Assembly (NCBI GenBank): GCA_036971475.1
Contig: JBAIZL010000002.1
Coordinates: forward strand, 47,985,229-48,049,228
Direction of reading: 5' to 3'
Source: Prosapia bicincta
Lineage: Eukaryota > Arthropoda > Insecta > Hemiptera > Cercopidae
DNA length: 64,000 nucleotides
Position 1 is the first letter of the stretch; each line of letters opens with the position of its first letter. The notes beneath the pieces were generated by a model that made no database searches, was not told where the DNA came from, and was given only the letters and a program-made list of their open reading frames with translations. Made by a program: the position numbers and the translations under genes. This document shows, in pieces, positions 1 to 11,101 of this stretch.

Positions 1-427
1 ACAAAACAAATGTAATGAACGTTTTGCTAACTATTGCTTAGAATAACTATATTTATTAATAAACTAGAATAAACTGACAATTTTTAGTTTAAACTTACCA
101 CTTTCAGTTTTTAACTGTTCCTCCACTAATAAGTGACATTCCTTGTTGAGGTCATATTCAAGTGTTAAAGTAGATATATGAGACTGGGGAATTTCGATAT
201 CTTCATCTAAAATAGATAAATTGTATTTGAGTTACATAATAAGTCACAAAATTTTTTTTTACGTTCTTATAACGGCTTAATAAAACTTACGGCAATGTTA
301 GACAAACTATATAATAATTTCCTTACATTTATTTACATACATACTATTATCTACACTTAACATATATAAAAGCTATAAATCAATGTTTTCTCAAGGTCTA
401 CCAACAACTTCCAAATTTTCTAATAGC
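1..427. repeat. Duplicated block, copy 1 (matches 11102-11525)
   Basis: This block aligns along its whole length with 11102-11525 in the same orientation. Counting by eye I find about 26 differences, roughly 94% identity. It contains the minus-strand exon at 99-206 and runs into the 37-bp minisatellite in both copies. The copy is cut by the window edge, so the duplicated unit may extend further left. Excluding the inserted BEL element, the two copies lie about 4.85 kb apart, which suggests a tandem duplication unit of that size. Confidence 0.9.
99..206 (-). CDS. Internal coding exon, cassette copy 1 (108 bp)
   Basis: Read on the minus strand, this stretch follows an AG acceptor after an AT-rich tract and ends at a GTAAGT donor. 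Only one frame is open. It starts with two leftover bases and ends with one, so the exon is phase 1 to phase 1 and exactly 36 codons long. The peptide contains EDIEIPQSH, then LTLEYDLNKECHL and VEEQLKTES. It is acidic, with no signal peptide or membrane segment. The duplicate at 11201-11308 encodes the same peptide with three amino-acid changes and one silent change. I do not recognise the protein. It belongs with the 39-bp micro-exon at 9927-9965, which has the same phase and acidic character. A duplicated exon set of one gene is the simplest reading; a duplicated pseudogene is possible. Confidence 0.6.
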
Positions 428-640
428 CTACGTATACTTAGCACGCAGCCAACTCCCTAATAATCTACGTATACTTAGCACGCAGTAAACTCCCTAATAG
501 CCTACGTACAATTAGCACGCAGTAAACTCCCTAATAGCCTACGATCACTTAGCACGCAGTAAAATCCCTAATAGCCTACGTACACTTAGCACACAGTAAA
601 CTCCCTAATAGCCTACGTACACTTAGAACGCACCAAACTG
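421..640. repeat. 37-bp minisatellite, about 6 copies
   Basis: Six near-identical units read roughly TAATAGCCTACGTACACTTA followed by GCACGCAGTAAACTCCC. Units differ by a few substitutions. The equivalent site in duplication copy 2 (11523-11595) has only about two units, so the array expanded or contracted after the duplication. Confidence 0.9.
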
Positions 641-2064
641 TCACTGCCTGTCACTCTGTCATTACAGCTTTTCTCTCGTCGTTAACTTGTACATACTATT
701 GTCTTAGCGTTTTACAATACCTTTATATCTTGATATGCAGGAGATTTAAAGTAATGCTTGTCCATTTATTCCAAGAATGATCTAAAACGAATGTGTTGTT
801 GTGTCCTTAAAAATGTGTCATGACCCTTATAATAATATTATGTGTTTCCTATACTAGGCTCTTGCATTTATTAGTCCGAGTACTTTGTGCGCGCTTAAGC
901 TTGAAAGTATGTTCGCTTTACGCTTTATAGCAAAGATTATAGGACCTTGCCTGTTACATTGTCCCTTCTGAAGACGGTTCCGTCTCCATACAGTCATTCC
1001 TTTTAACTGAATTTGAAATGTGACTCTAAGCATATCCATAGTCTTCCGTTCTTCCTAGGAGCTCTGAGGGTTGAAGCTACAGACCATCATGTCAAACCAG
1101 AGATGTTGGAAATTTCTTTTGACTTATCTCTCCCCATAGAAGATTCTTGATTCCTAACCAAAAATGTCGTTCATGTTGGTTTAGAAAGCTTTCCCGAAGA
1201 GTTTGATATATCGGTCTTTACTAAGAATAGAGGTTTTCGTCACGTAGGAGATATGGTGCACAATATTTTATAGATAAAGAGCCATTCCGATGCTGTGGTC
1301 TTGACCCTCCAGTTATGCCTCTCGGTAAAACGTGTTTCGAACGACCGTTGTTACTATCCCTCACATCTCTACGTTTTCACATAGCTTACACAGTCTTCTA
1401 GGTCAACTTGAGATCTCTTGTTAGAGAGATTTTCTTGTTAGTAGCCCTCTTCTCTGGCGTTCAGGTCATAGAACGACCGTTGCTCTACGTTTTCACGTAG
1501 CTTACACAGTCTTCTAGGAGAACGTAATCGCTATATGTTATTGATAAAATATAGTTCTATACAGCTATCACGACCTGTGCGTCTCTCTTAAGTGGCTATC
1601 TTCTCCATGCCGACTTGACCTTGTAAGGACTTTGTCTAATAATAAACTGCATAATTTTTTGATTCCGTTTTGGGTGTCTAACTTTCCAGTAGGTGATATC
1701 GTTTGATCTTCTTAAGAACTTCACACGTGCCGTCTTTTGAATTTTAAGTCGTAATAAAGAATCAAAGGAGTTTTCTAGTGTTATAGAGCCAAATAAGGTT
1801 TTCTTGTTAGTAGCCCTCTTCTCTGGCGTTCAGGACATAGATTTCCTTCATTTTATTGCAGAACTTGTCGACATTGGAAAAAAAAGATTATTCATACTTC
1901 CCTTGAGGTAACCTCCAATGGATGTGCACGGAGGCATGGCATCTATATTGAATTTTCCAAAGTTTTAAATGATTGTAATGGGTGTAATAGTTATCTGAGA
2001 GTGAAATAAATACACGGCAGTATTGATCTCATATTTAATATGGAAAACGAACTTGTGTCGAACC
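641..2064. other. Unassigned intronic or intergenic stretch with short internal repeats
   Basis: I see no supported gene here. Two segments recur internally. One contains GAACGACCGTTG and CTTACACAGTCTTCTAGG, at about 1335-1403 and 1468-1520. The other contains TTCTTGTTAGTAGCCCTCTT, at about 1433 and 1801. The stretch would lie in an intron if the flanking minus-strand exons belong to one gene. Confidence 0.6.
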
Positions 2065-2069
2065 GAAGC

Positions 2070-2468
2070 TGTTACGTATTTAAAATTAATATAGACTCAT
2101 TTCTTTTATTTTAAACCCGCCGCCAAAGTCAGACAAAGCTCACCCGTGATAAGATTGGTTCTGCAGTTTGAACCAGGCAGAGCAAGTTAGACCTTTCGGG
2201 AGTGTAGATCGATCCCCTACGTTCTAGTATACTATTATACTTTTCAATCTCCGTACCTTAGGTACTAGAATACGTGAATGTAACTATTTTATTAATTTTT
2301 ATACCGAATGTGACCAGTGCGTGGAATACGAACAAGTTTTCTGGCCAGAAATCGCTTATTTAATACGCGAGTGTGATAAGTGTGTATTCCACGGTGCACG
2401 TAAGTACAAACTATTAATTTATATAATTATAATAATTATTGGTCCTCCGAAAGTATTGTTACCAAACA
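2070..2468 (+). repeat. 5' LTR of the BEL/Pao element
   Basis: This 399-bp direct repeat begins TGTTACGTATTTAAAATTAA and ends CCAAACA. It matches 7918-8316 at all but six positions. The promoter and polyadenylation functions of the LTR are inferred; I did not locate a TATA box with confidence. Confidence 0.97.
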
Positions 2469-2472
2469 AATT

Positions 2473-2490
2473 TGGTCCAGCCGGGCCGGA
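2473..2490 (+). other. Putative primer binding site
   Basis: The sequence TGGTCCAGCCGGGCCGGA starts four bases after the 5' LTR. A TGG start just inside the LTR is what the CCA end of a tRNA primer would pair with. I could not assign the tRNA. Confidence 0.6.
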
Positions 2491-2892
2491 TCTTGAGCCT
2501 TAAGACCTATATAAAAAATAAAATAAAATACAATTGATTATATGTGTTCATTCTACAATTTCTACAAGTTTTTTCAAACTTTGTCTGTGCTTGCAAACAC
2601 TGAAAAACTAGTTCATGTCGCAGTATATGAAACAGCTGATACCTCTCTCATCTTTGTTTGGCTTTGGCGTGCATTAATATATTGGTTTAAATTAATTGTA
2701 AAGTTTATGAAAAGTGATTTCAGTGGTTTATAGAAGGTTATCTCATTGAGCCTACGTCGATTTGTTGTTTACTTAGGCTTATTTATCTCTCCGTTAAACA
2801 TATACGCTCGTAGGCCTAATCTCTTTAAAACATTTTGTAATGTAAAAATTAAAGCAATTAGCTCATATTCTACTTAAAACTATCATTTAATC

Positions 2893-3917
2893 ATGGCAAA
2901 ATATTTGGCAGTTATTAAATCAAAGAAAGACAATACTGTATATTTAGTCAAATTCAAGAGATTTTTTATCTAACAAAAAAAAAACACCTGATAAGTCAAT
3001 TCTGCAAAAATTGTTGGTGCGCGCTAAATCTATAAATAGGCTTCGTGAGGAATTTTCTAATATTTTAGACATTTATCATGAACTAGAAATACAGGCTAAC
3101 CCGAATTTTCAACCCAACTACGCTCCTCTTAACAGCATCAACGAATTAGTCGATTATGTTAATTCTACTGTATATTCGATAGAAAGTAAGATGTCATCAA
3201 CAAGGCCTAAATGTGAAAAAGTTACTCCTCAGTTACATATACGACTGCCTAAGCTTGAACTCAAGCTAGTAAAAATCCTTTGTTATCTGCTATGCTTTTA
3301 CGAAAAATGGATAGTGAACTTAGGAACCGTTTTGAAAACTTCCGTTCATCAAATGTTACTCAAGGGAGAGTTGACTCCACTACAATACCTGATGCAGCGA
3401 AAATTATTAAGTTTTTAAGTAAAGAATGTAATGAAATTGAAGATGCCAATCTTCATTCTCCTTTCACCTCGAAACCCTCCTCATCTGGATCTAGCACAAC
3501 CTCTGGTTCCCAAAATAAATACTTTAAACAAAAAGTATCACTGATGTCCTACAATTCTGGAGAAGGCTCTTCCATTAAAGTTAAACCTCATCCATGCTTT
3601 ATATGCAATAAAATTGACCATAAGGTATATTCGTGTCCGGACTTCAAGAGTCAGGACGCCAAATCCCGTCTCAAAATTGTAAAGGAAAAGTACCTCATGC
3701 TTAGGTACTCACCATCTTAACGACTGTAGGCCAAAGTTTAGTTGCTACAAATGCCTCAAAAATCATCATACATTATTACATTTTGAAAATTACTCTACGC
3801 TGCAACGGACCACACCTCAAACTTCGCGTCAAGACTCTCCGACACTTCAACAGGAAATAACCCCTTCTCCTGACTATGACCTCTCAAGAAAAGCAGAATA
3901 CGTCTCAAATCTCTAAT
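2893..3917 (+). pseudogene. gag: BEL/Pao gag region, internally deleted and frameshifted
   Basis: Gag packages the element RNA into cytoplasmic particles. A possible first ATG at 2893 opens only a short frame that stops near 2973. Recognisable gag begins around 3011 with the stretch AKSINRLREEFSNILDIYHE. After IRLPKLEL (about 3240-3262) the usual central capsid-like part is missing, and the sequence jumps to MLLRKMDSELRNRFENF in another frame, which indicates an internal deletion with a frame change. A zinc knuckle of C-x2-C-x4-H-x4-C form (CFICNKIDHKVYSC) lies at about 3595-3640. A second Cys/His cluster (CYKCLKNHH) follows near 3743-3769 in a different frame, after a break close to 3705. 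That frame ends by 3917, while the protease frame is already open from 3876. Confidence 0.85.
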
Positions 3918-4466
3918 ACTGTTCTCTTAGGCACTCTACTTGTTAAGCTTACCTCGTCTAACGGTATTACTCATGTATTTCGTGCTCTTGTTGACTCTGG
4001 CAGTCAATCTTGCTTTCTCACCGAGCGTGCTGCTCAATTATTGTGTGCTCCTCGTACTAAGACCACTCATAGTGTGGTAGGATTGTCTCAGATACCCCTA
4101 CGCTCAAAAGGTCTCACCTCAGTTGCTGTTGAAACTCTTGGGGGCAAGGTTATTTCAATTAATGAAAGATTTTTAATATTGGAAATAATATGTGTTAACC
4201 TACCAAGCACACAAGTAGACTCTGAAGTTCTTTCCAAGGTTCGTCCTTATGTTTTGGCAGACCCTACGTTTCACTTGCCAGGAGGTATAGACGTTCTTCT
4301 TGGTGGTGCTTTATTTCCACTGATACTTACACAAGAGGCTTATAACCTCGGACCTGGTTTACCCAGGCTAATAGGCACACACTTTGCCTTTTTAGTAATG
4401 GGTAACGCACCATGCGCAGTGAACTTCATAGTAACTCCAGCTCTCAATTATCAACTACACTTCTAG
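3876..4466 (+). pseudogene. BEL/Pao retropepsin-like protease region
   Basis: This open stretch of 196 codons contains ALVDSGSQSCFLTERAAQLL, the aspartic protease active-site region typical of BEL/Pao (D-S-G-S). The protease would mature the polyprotein inside virus-like particles. The reading frame is the third used so far in this element, so it is cut off from gag upstream. Downstream, homology continues in yet another frame from about 4440. The ATG at 3876 is probably not a natural start, because in the family this region is internal to one gag-pol polyprotein. Confidence 0.88.
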
Positions 4467-5700
4467 TTGTCAACGACATTGACCTTCACTACTCACTACA
4501 AAGGTTTTGGCAACAGGAAGAACCCCCTGCTGTGTCTAAGCTTTCTCAAGAAGATACATTATGTGAAGATCACTTTCTCGCCACTCATACTCGGGACCGA
4601 TATTGCGTCCGACTACCATTCAAGACTGAACATCCTCCTCTGGGTCAATCTCGTTTAAATGCAGAAAAAGACTGCACTCTCTAGAGAAGAAATTTAGTGC
4701 TCAACCTTAATTTAAATCCCTTTATACTGATTTTATGGCTGACTACTTAGCCTCTGGTCACATGATATACGCTCATAATACTGATCTAACTGTACCTCAT
4801 TACTTCCTTCCTCACCATGGTGTTTTAAAGGAGTCTAGCAGCACAACTCGTTTACGTACTGTATTTGATGCTAGTTCTGAAACCTCTAATGGTATTTCTC
4901 TTAATAATATTTTATTAACAGGCAAAAAGATGCAAACGAATATTTGTGATTTATTACTAAATTTTCGGATTCATAACGTTGTTTTTTCTTGTGACATTCG
5001 TCAAATGTATAGACAGGTAAAAATGCACCCTGATGACCAGTGCTATCAGATGATCTTATGGGGTGAAAGTCCAGATCAGCCCTCTTTAATCTACAAGCTC
5101 ACGACAGTGACTTACGGAGTGAATTGTTCACCGTATCTTGCCATTAGAACCTTACATCAGCTCGCTGCAGACGAAGGTGACTCCTATCCTGAAGCTGCAA
5201 ATATTCTACGCACGCAGACGTTCGTAGATGACATCATCTCTGGAGCTGACTCTGAAGAAAAGGCTTTGAGCCTCCGTAAGCAACTCATCTCGCTCCTGGC
5301 TCGCGGAGGCTTTGAACTACGCAAATGGACATCTAACTCCAGTCAACTGCTGCAAGATCTTCCTGATGCTCATTTAGAGACCCCTGTATTCCTTCAAGGC
5401 AGTAAACAACCACATTTCACTATATTAGGTCTTCACTGGTCACCCTCTACCGATACGTTTACCTATAATTTGAATTTTCCTCACAATTCCAGGACTAAAC
5501 GTCAAATTCTCGGTATCATTGCCCAGATTTACGACCTTTGTGGCTTTCTCTCACCCATTGTTATGTGGGCCAAACGTTTTATGCAACTACTCTGGATCAA
5601 AGGATTGAACTGGGACGAACCGCTTCCATCTGAACAATTGAAATTATGGCATACCTTTACAGACTCGGCTAATACTCTACGAGAAATTATAATTCCTCGT
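4440..5700 (+). pseudogene. pol: BEL/Pao linker and reverse transcriptase domain
   Basis: The linker motif LQRFWQQEEPPAVSKLSQED, which precedes reverse transcriptase in BEL/Pao elements, lies at about 4494-4555. It is followed by the partial motif THTRDRYCVRLPFK. The frame changes near 4667 and a TAA stop sits at 4708-4710. From 4735 the frame is open for 810 codons. Reverse transcriptase motifs include the catalytic aspartate in SCDIRQMYRQV (Asp codon at 4993-4995) and the FVDD box at 5221-5232, the form usual for this superfamily. The enzyme copies the element RNA into cDNA. The catalytic residues look intact, but the N-terminal part is separated from them by the frame change and stop. Confidence 0.93.
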
Positions 5701-6130
5701 GCATTACGAATAACACACTCGAGAAACTTTGAGTTACACGGTTTCTCAGATGCTTCTGAGAACGGTTATGCCGCCGTCGTTTACTTGAGATGCCAACTTA
5801 GCGACGACTCTGTGTTAATTCGGCAAGTAATATCGAAGACTCGAGTAGCCCCTCTGAAAAGGCTCACGGTACCTCGATTAGAGCTAAGTGCAGCTCATTT
5901 ACTCGCCCAACTAGTGGGATATGTTATCTCTCTTTTTGAAAAAAGGGTGGAATTTTCTTCTGTATTTCTATGGTGTGATTCGACAGTATCACTGACATGG
6001 TTACAAACACCTCTTCATCGATTGAAGACGTTTGTCCCCAACCGGGTAGCCCAGATACAAGAATTAGTGCCTTCTCATTACTGGAGACACGTAGCGAGTG
6101 AAGATAATCCTGCTGATTGCGCGTCGCGTG
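5701..6130 (+). pseudogene. pol: BEL/Pao RNase H domain
   Basis: This stretch is in the same open frame as the reverse transcriptase. Visible RNase H residues are Asp in GFSDASENGYAAVVY (codon at 5749-5751), Glu in RLELSAAHLL, Asp in LWCDSTVSLTWL, and the closing ASEDNPADCASRG. Together these give a plausible D-E-D-D catalytic set. The domain degrades the RNA strand of the RNA/DNA hybrid during cDNA synthesis. I see no stop or frame change inside it. Confidence 0.93.
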
Positions 6131-6559
6131 GGTTACTTCCTAAAGATTTACCACAGCACTCATTATGGTGGTACGGCCCCCTTTGGCTACACAAATCTAA
6201 TGGTAACTGGCCTGTATCTCATTTTATGCCTGCAAAACTTACTGACAAGGGAGAAGAGAAACCCATTTCACCTATATCTCTCATATCAACTGCTCCTCAT
6301 GAATGGGAGCTCCTCACTCAGTTTTCTCACTTTAGCCGACTCCAGCGTGTGATGGCTTATATTTTGCGATTTACTCATAACGCTCGTCATTCAAGAAAGC
6401 TCGATGGTCCTCTCAACACTCTGGAAATGAGAGCGTCAAGACGGGCAATTTTCAAGATGGTTCAAGAATCAGCGTTCAGAGATTACATCGTTGCCATGAA
6501 GAAGGATCCAACTACACCTGCCTCGTCACAACTCCGCCGACTCTCTCCTTTTCTCGACA

Positions 6560-7774
6560 AGGATGATATCCTACGAGTGGGAGGACGTCTCAACGCTTTA
6601 AAACTTCCTACGGATGTGCAACATCCTGTGATTTTGCCCAAACGACATCATGTCGTCAACCTTCTTATTGATTTTTATCATCGAAAATACTTACATTCGG
6701 GCGCTCAATTGACTCAATCACTTCTTGCACAGGATGTGTGGATACTCTCGGCCCGAAGTGTAATACGCTCTCGCATTTTTCAATGTGCTCTATGTTTTCG
6801 ACACAAACCTCACAATAAATCTCCGCTCATGGGTGATTTACCAAAAGCAAGATTAACTCCTTCTCGTCCGTTTCTCAACACCGGAATTGACTACGGAGGT
6901 CCTTTTAACATCAAAATGCACAATTTGCGCTCGATTCGCTTGACCAAAACATATATTTGTATCTTTGTTTGCCTTGTGACAAAGGCTGTACACATTGAAG
7001 TAGTATCGGACCTGTCGACAGATGGGTTTATTGCCGCTCTCACCCGATTTGTGTCTAGACGCGGTCTTTGCACAAATATTTATTCTGACTGTGGAACGAA
7101 TTTCGTTGGAGCGAATAATGCTTTACAAAATCTCATCATCTCTTCAAGGCCGAACCCCTCTTGCTGAATTCTCATCAAAACACAATATCAACTTTCATTT
7201 CAACCCGCCTGCAGCTCCTTATCAAGGTGGTCTTTGGGAAGCAGCAATCAAGAGTGCAAAACATCACCTCCGACGTGTCATCGGTGAACATATTTTAACT
7301 CTATGTGAATTTTCCACTCTCACAACTCAAGTAGAGGCTATTTTGAATTCGAGACCTCTCACACCTCTGTCAAACGACGCCTCAGACCTCAATGCACTCA
7401 CCCCGGGTCACTTCTTAATAGGATCTTCATTGGTTTCAGTTCCAGAAGAGGATCTTTTCAACGTTCCTGCCAACCGACTCAAGCACTAGCAGCTAATCAA
7501 GGCCTTTCACCAGCGTATTTGGAAGAGATGGCATCTAGAATATATCCATATTCTTCAGCAACGGGGGAAGTGGAACGTGCCAACTGTCAACCTGCGCGTC
7601 GGCGACCTCGTGTTAGTGCATCAACCTGCACCACCTCTCGCATGGCCTCGGGCTAGGATAAGTAGTGTTTCTCCAGGAAAGGATGGTGTAGTAAGAGTGG
7701 TTCATTTGAAGACAAAGCAGAGAACCTTGACAAGACCTGCTCACAAGGTTTTCCCTCTACCTCTACGCTCATAA
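6560..7774 (+). pseudogene. pol: BEL/Pao integrase with one frame change and one stop
   Basis: Integrase inserts the cDNA into the genome. The zinc-binding HHCC part is seen as FYHRKYLHSGA and CALCFRHKPH (about 6670-6810). Catalytic Asp residues are in TGIDYGGPF (near 6889) and YSDCGTNFVG (7087-7089). The third acidic residue is the Glu of GGLWEAAIKSAKHHLRR (7238-7240), but it lies in another frame, so a frameshift falls between about 7120 and 7165. A TAG at 7487-7489 interrupts the C-terminal part at a place where Trp is usual in the family. The reading then continues through KAFHQRIWKRWHLEYIH to a stop at 7774. The C-terminal part would bind DNA. Confidence 0.93.
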
Positions 7775-7883
7775 TGAACTTGCGCCATAGTGCGCTCACT
7801 TTTTGTAAAAGAGTTATTTTTATTTTCCTTTATGAACTTATTATTTTTATAAACTCTAAAGATATTATATTTGTGTTAGTTCT

Positions 7884-7917
7884 CTTTGAATCCTAGAAGG
7901 ATTCAAGGCCCCCGGTA
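7884..7917 (+). other. Short palindrome and region upstream of the 3' LTR
   Basis: Directly before the 3' LTR, a palindrome built on GAATCC/GGATTC is followed by AAGGCCCCCGGTA. This is the position of the plus-strand priming site in LTR elements. It is not a clean polypurine tract, so the assignment is tentative. Confidence 0.4.
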
Positions 7918-8316
7918 TGTTACGTATTTAAAATTAATATAGACTCATTTCTTTTATTTTAAACCCGCCGCCAAAGTCAGACAAAGCTCACCCGTGATAA
8001 GGTTGGTTCTGCAGTTTGAACCAGGCAGAGCAAGTTAGACCTTTCGGGAGTGTAGATCGATCCCCTACGTTCTAGTATACTATTATACTTTTCAATCTCC
8101 GTACCTTAGGTACTAGAATACGTGAATGTAACTATTCTATTAATTTTTATACCGAATGTGACCAGTGCGTGGAATACGAACACGTTTTCTGGCCAGAAAT
8201 CGCTTATTTAATACGCGAGTGTGATAAGTGTGTATTCCACGGTGCACGTAAGTACAAACTATTAATTTATATAATTATAATAATTATTGGTCCTCATAAA
8301 GTATTGTTAACAAACA
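7918..8316 (+). repeat. 3' LTR of the BEL/Pao element
   Basis: This is the second 399-bp LTR copy, identical in length to 2070-2468 and differing at six positions. It ends AACAAACA and is followed at once by the target duplication GAAGC. Confidence 0.97.
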
Positions 8317-8321
8317 GAAGC

Positions 8322-9926
8322 ATTATTAAAATATATTTGTTAGATACAATGACAACCGTTTTCTCATTTTTTTAAAACGTAATGTCAGGTGTTTCAATAA
8401 AAAGGAATAGCGTTTTCAGTTTCTATGTGGTCGTGAACTACATCAGATCTATCTCGAAGAGTACTCTCAATGTCACACAAGTCTTGATATCAATTCCTTT
8501 ACACCATTACGCTATTTCGGTGTAGTTTTTTTACTGAAATCCTTCCTGCTCTTCTGAAACCTTCTTTTTTCAGAGGGCCTTGCTCGTTTTAATATTGGCG
8601 CTTTACAAATTGAACCCGTTTACAATTATTAAATCGCTGAGCAAGCTCCCATTGTACTACTCTTAATTAATTTAACGAGGTACCCACCACTCAGATTCGT
8701 CAGACGAGTAATAGGTTTTCTTCTAGTACTAGGACATTCTTCCTACAGGGGCACCGTGGTCGAGGCTCTAGTCATTTTACTAGTAGCACGGTTTCACAAG
8801 GTTTCATTAATACCTTGTCAATATTCATCAAATTCTTGGGCAGTTTAATTGGCATTTAGATTCCGGTATTTCAACTGAGAGATGCAACAGCTATAGATGA
8901 TGGCGGTCAATCGTCATCTCCAGTCGTTTTATCCGGTTCATTGTAATCCATCCTCTCATTCCCTGGAACTGTCTGCTGGACATCCAATGTATCTCCACAT
9001 GGCGGCAATTGTTATCTCCAATCGTTTTATCCGATTCATTGTAATCCCTCCTCACATTCCCTGGAACTGTCTGCAGGACATCCAGTGTATCTCCACATGG
9101 CGGCATACACAACAAGCTGACCTTTTTTACCCTTGAGAAATTATTATTCAAAGCCGATGTCTCAAACAGCGTTTTTCTGCTTTCCTAATGGATCTTTCTA
9201 TTGAATTATACCTCACTGTCTAGTCTATTTAATCACGGGTGCTGAATTTGAATCGGCTGTGGTCCTCCTCATATTGGGTTCTAGCGATTGAAAGGCTCTA
9301 GTTTCAGGGGAAAGCAAGCACTCTTCCATACCCCGCGGTGATTGTTCCATTCTATATTCTAAACTGGCAGACACCTAGATTTTCTTGTCATGGACTGGCA
9401 ATAGCTGCTAGATTTTTCTCTCTTTCTTTAAAGGGCGCAATCAATTTTACAAATATCGTTTTTACATAGCTTCAATTAATCCTGTATCCTGTCTGATAAG
9501 GAATGTATCCTGTCTGATGGTTCTCCGAAACAGTTGAGTTCTAAATGATTTCATTCCTAAAAGAACTAGAATATTTCACAAGAAATATCTTTAGATTATC
9601 TAGTAACTGACCCAGTTCATTGCTGCCACAAACTCAATCAAATAGCTTTTTTACAACACTGTCTAATGCTTCCACTAAAACATCTCAAATGCGCTATAGT
9701 TGCCGTTTAATATTGTAATATCAGACAAAATATTTAAGCATGTCCACAAGTTTCTTTTTCAACTTTTAATTGAAAGATAATAGTTACTAAAATCAAAATA
9801 ATTTTCCAAATATTTAAAGAATTCACTGTAAGTAACAGAATTCACTGTAAAAAGCTTGTTACTCTTTCTCAGAGCTATTAAAATACTTTAATATAAATTT
9901 TCAACTTAAAAAAAAAATTAACTTAC
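8322..9926. other. Unassigned stretch with a 98-bp tandem duplication
   Basis: No gene is supported. Positions 8901-9098 are two copies of a 98-bp unit containing GTTTTATCCG, CCCTGGAACTGTCTGC and CATCCA..TGTATCTCCACATGG. The copies are about 90% identical. A segment at 8404-8530 (CAGTTTCTATG, then GTCTTGATATC) resembles 10940-11045, a diverged repeat within the same locus. Confidence 0.6.
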
Positions 9927-9965
9927 CCGGACCTGGTATATTCCAGTTCTCATCATCTGGCATGT
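9927..9965 (-). CDS. 39-bp micro-exon of the candidate minus-strand gene
   Basis: On the minus strand this exon follows the acceptor TTACCTGTTTCAG and ends at the donor GTAAGTTAAT, both close to consensus. It is exactly 13 codons long. In phase 1 to 1, matching the 108-bp exons, it reads DMPDDENWNIPGP, acidic like its neighbours. It can be joined directly to the end of 11201-11308 and to the start of 99-206 without breaking the frame. A phase 0 reading is also open, so phase alone does not prove the link. The product is unknown. Exons this short are missed by ordinary ORF searches. Confidence 0.55.
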
Positions 9966-11101
9966 CTGAAACAGGTAAATGATTTTAAAATTATATTTCA
10001 AAAGTAATACACGGTTTCGTAACTATAATTTAATTGATTTTTTTTTAATCGTACTAAAGTAAACTGGAAATTTTTAATTAAAATATTCCACGCTCGTTGC
10101 TTAGGCCAGAATTCAGTAGTTGAGTCTAAGTAGTTGAATAGCTGAGAGATAATTCTTATCAAAAACAAATAGCCTATCATATATGGTTCTTTTTTTGTTT
10201 CTCAGTTTACTTTAAAAGCTCCAATTAATAAGATGGTCTAGTTTAGAGTAGCTCTTTTGGTTTATAGATAGCTATGATTGATTCCAATGGATCTAAGTTG
10301 TTTCACTTATGAAACCTTTATTGACTTCATTGTGGGCACAATGATCATCGCAAGGTCCTCTTGAAGGCTAGTCAGCATTCTCGTAATTAGAGAAAAAGCG
10401 ATGTGTCGCCTAAAAGTCGTAATCTTACAGCTTTACTATCCAAAGATTTCTTTTATCTTATCCCTCGAAAGTTTAAAGCTCAGTCAATAAAATCTGCCGG
10501 CCTCGACTTGGGATAGCAAGCTATTTCGTCTAAACTTACGAAACCTTGGACAAATCCCCTGTAATAAATGTATAATTTAAGGATGAATGTACATAGTCAC
10601 ATCCAGTTTGAATGAAGGCCGGCTCATTTCGTCATCCATCTTTCAGTATCCGCTCTCATGGTATAGTGCGAGTATAGTAACGAAAACACGTTACACCACT
10701 ACAGTATGTTTCAGGTGCAGTCTATCTTGGATAACGCATTACTATCTTCGTTCAGTATGTGGTTACAAAATCGGAAATAGTCCCAAAATCTGGACGATAC
10801 GATTTACCAGTCCAACGTGTGAGTTTTTAATAAAGTAAATGGCGGTTCAAATATACAGTCACTATCCATCTCTTTAATAACTGACTCAATTTTTTCAATC
10901 TACGCTATAGATATTCTCCTTGGGTTCATGACGGATAGGCACGACGTCTTCAGTTTCTATGCTGTTTATAACATCACGTCTGCCTCTAGAATAACTCTAG
11001 ACGTCAAACACGTCTTGATATCTAGTTTTCAATTCCTATACATTTTTAGGCTGTTCCTGTGTAAGTTATCCCGGTGAAGCTTTCAAATATAGTAAAAAAC
11101 T
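9966..11101. other. Unassigned stretch between candidate exons
   Basis: No further exon that fits the frame is supported. A 19-bp stretch at 10540-10558 has good splice signals on the minus strand but breaks the frame of the flanking exons. Positions 10940-11045 resemble 8415-8530. Confidence 0.5.

Larger units (their letters stand above)
2070..8316 (+). mobile_element. Complete BEL/Pao LTR retrotransposon (6247 bp), coding region broken
   Basis: The element is bounded by two 399-bp LTRs, both starting TG and ending CA. A perfect 5-bp target-site duplication GAAGC lies at 2065-2069 and 8317-8321, so this is a single insertion event. The LTRs differ at 6 of 399 positions, about 1.5%. The internal region encodes gag, an aspartic protease, reverse transcriptase, RNase H and integrase in BEL/Pao order on the plus strand. 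I count eight breaks in the polyprotein: six frame changes (near 3265, 3705, 3876-3917, 4440-4466, 4667 and 7120-7165) and two in-frame stops (TAA at 4708-4710, TAG at 7487-7489). The copy cannot make a full polyprotein as written, unless some indels are assembly errors. It sits antisense to the candidate minus-strand exons. Confidence 0.97.

Noticed and set aside
291..306. 16-bp minus-strand segment with AG before and GTAAGT after, conserved in copy 2 (11393-11408)
   Set aside because: To lead into the 108-bp exon in phase 1 it would have to be read TTT GTC TAA, which contains a stop. Conservation is explained by the duplication itself.
7490..7917. Search for an envelope-like gene after BEL integrase
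   Set aside because: Only the end of the integrase frame and about 140 bp of non-coding sequence precede the 3' LTR.
10540..10558. 19-bp minus-strand segment with strong splice signals (TTATTACAG before, GTAAGTTT after)
   Set aside because: Its length shifts the frame so that the following 39-bp exon meets a TGA. It could be a regulated exon, but nothing supports that.
11078..11101. Possible 24-bp minus-strand exon just downstream of the second 108-bp exon
   Set aside because: Length and phase would fit, but the acceptor lacks a pyrimidine tract and the match between duplicate copies is no evidence of function. The exact limits are also uncertain.
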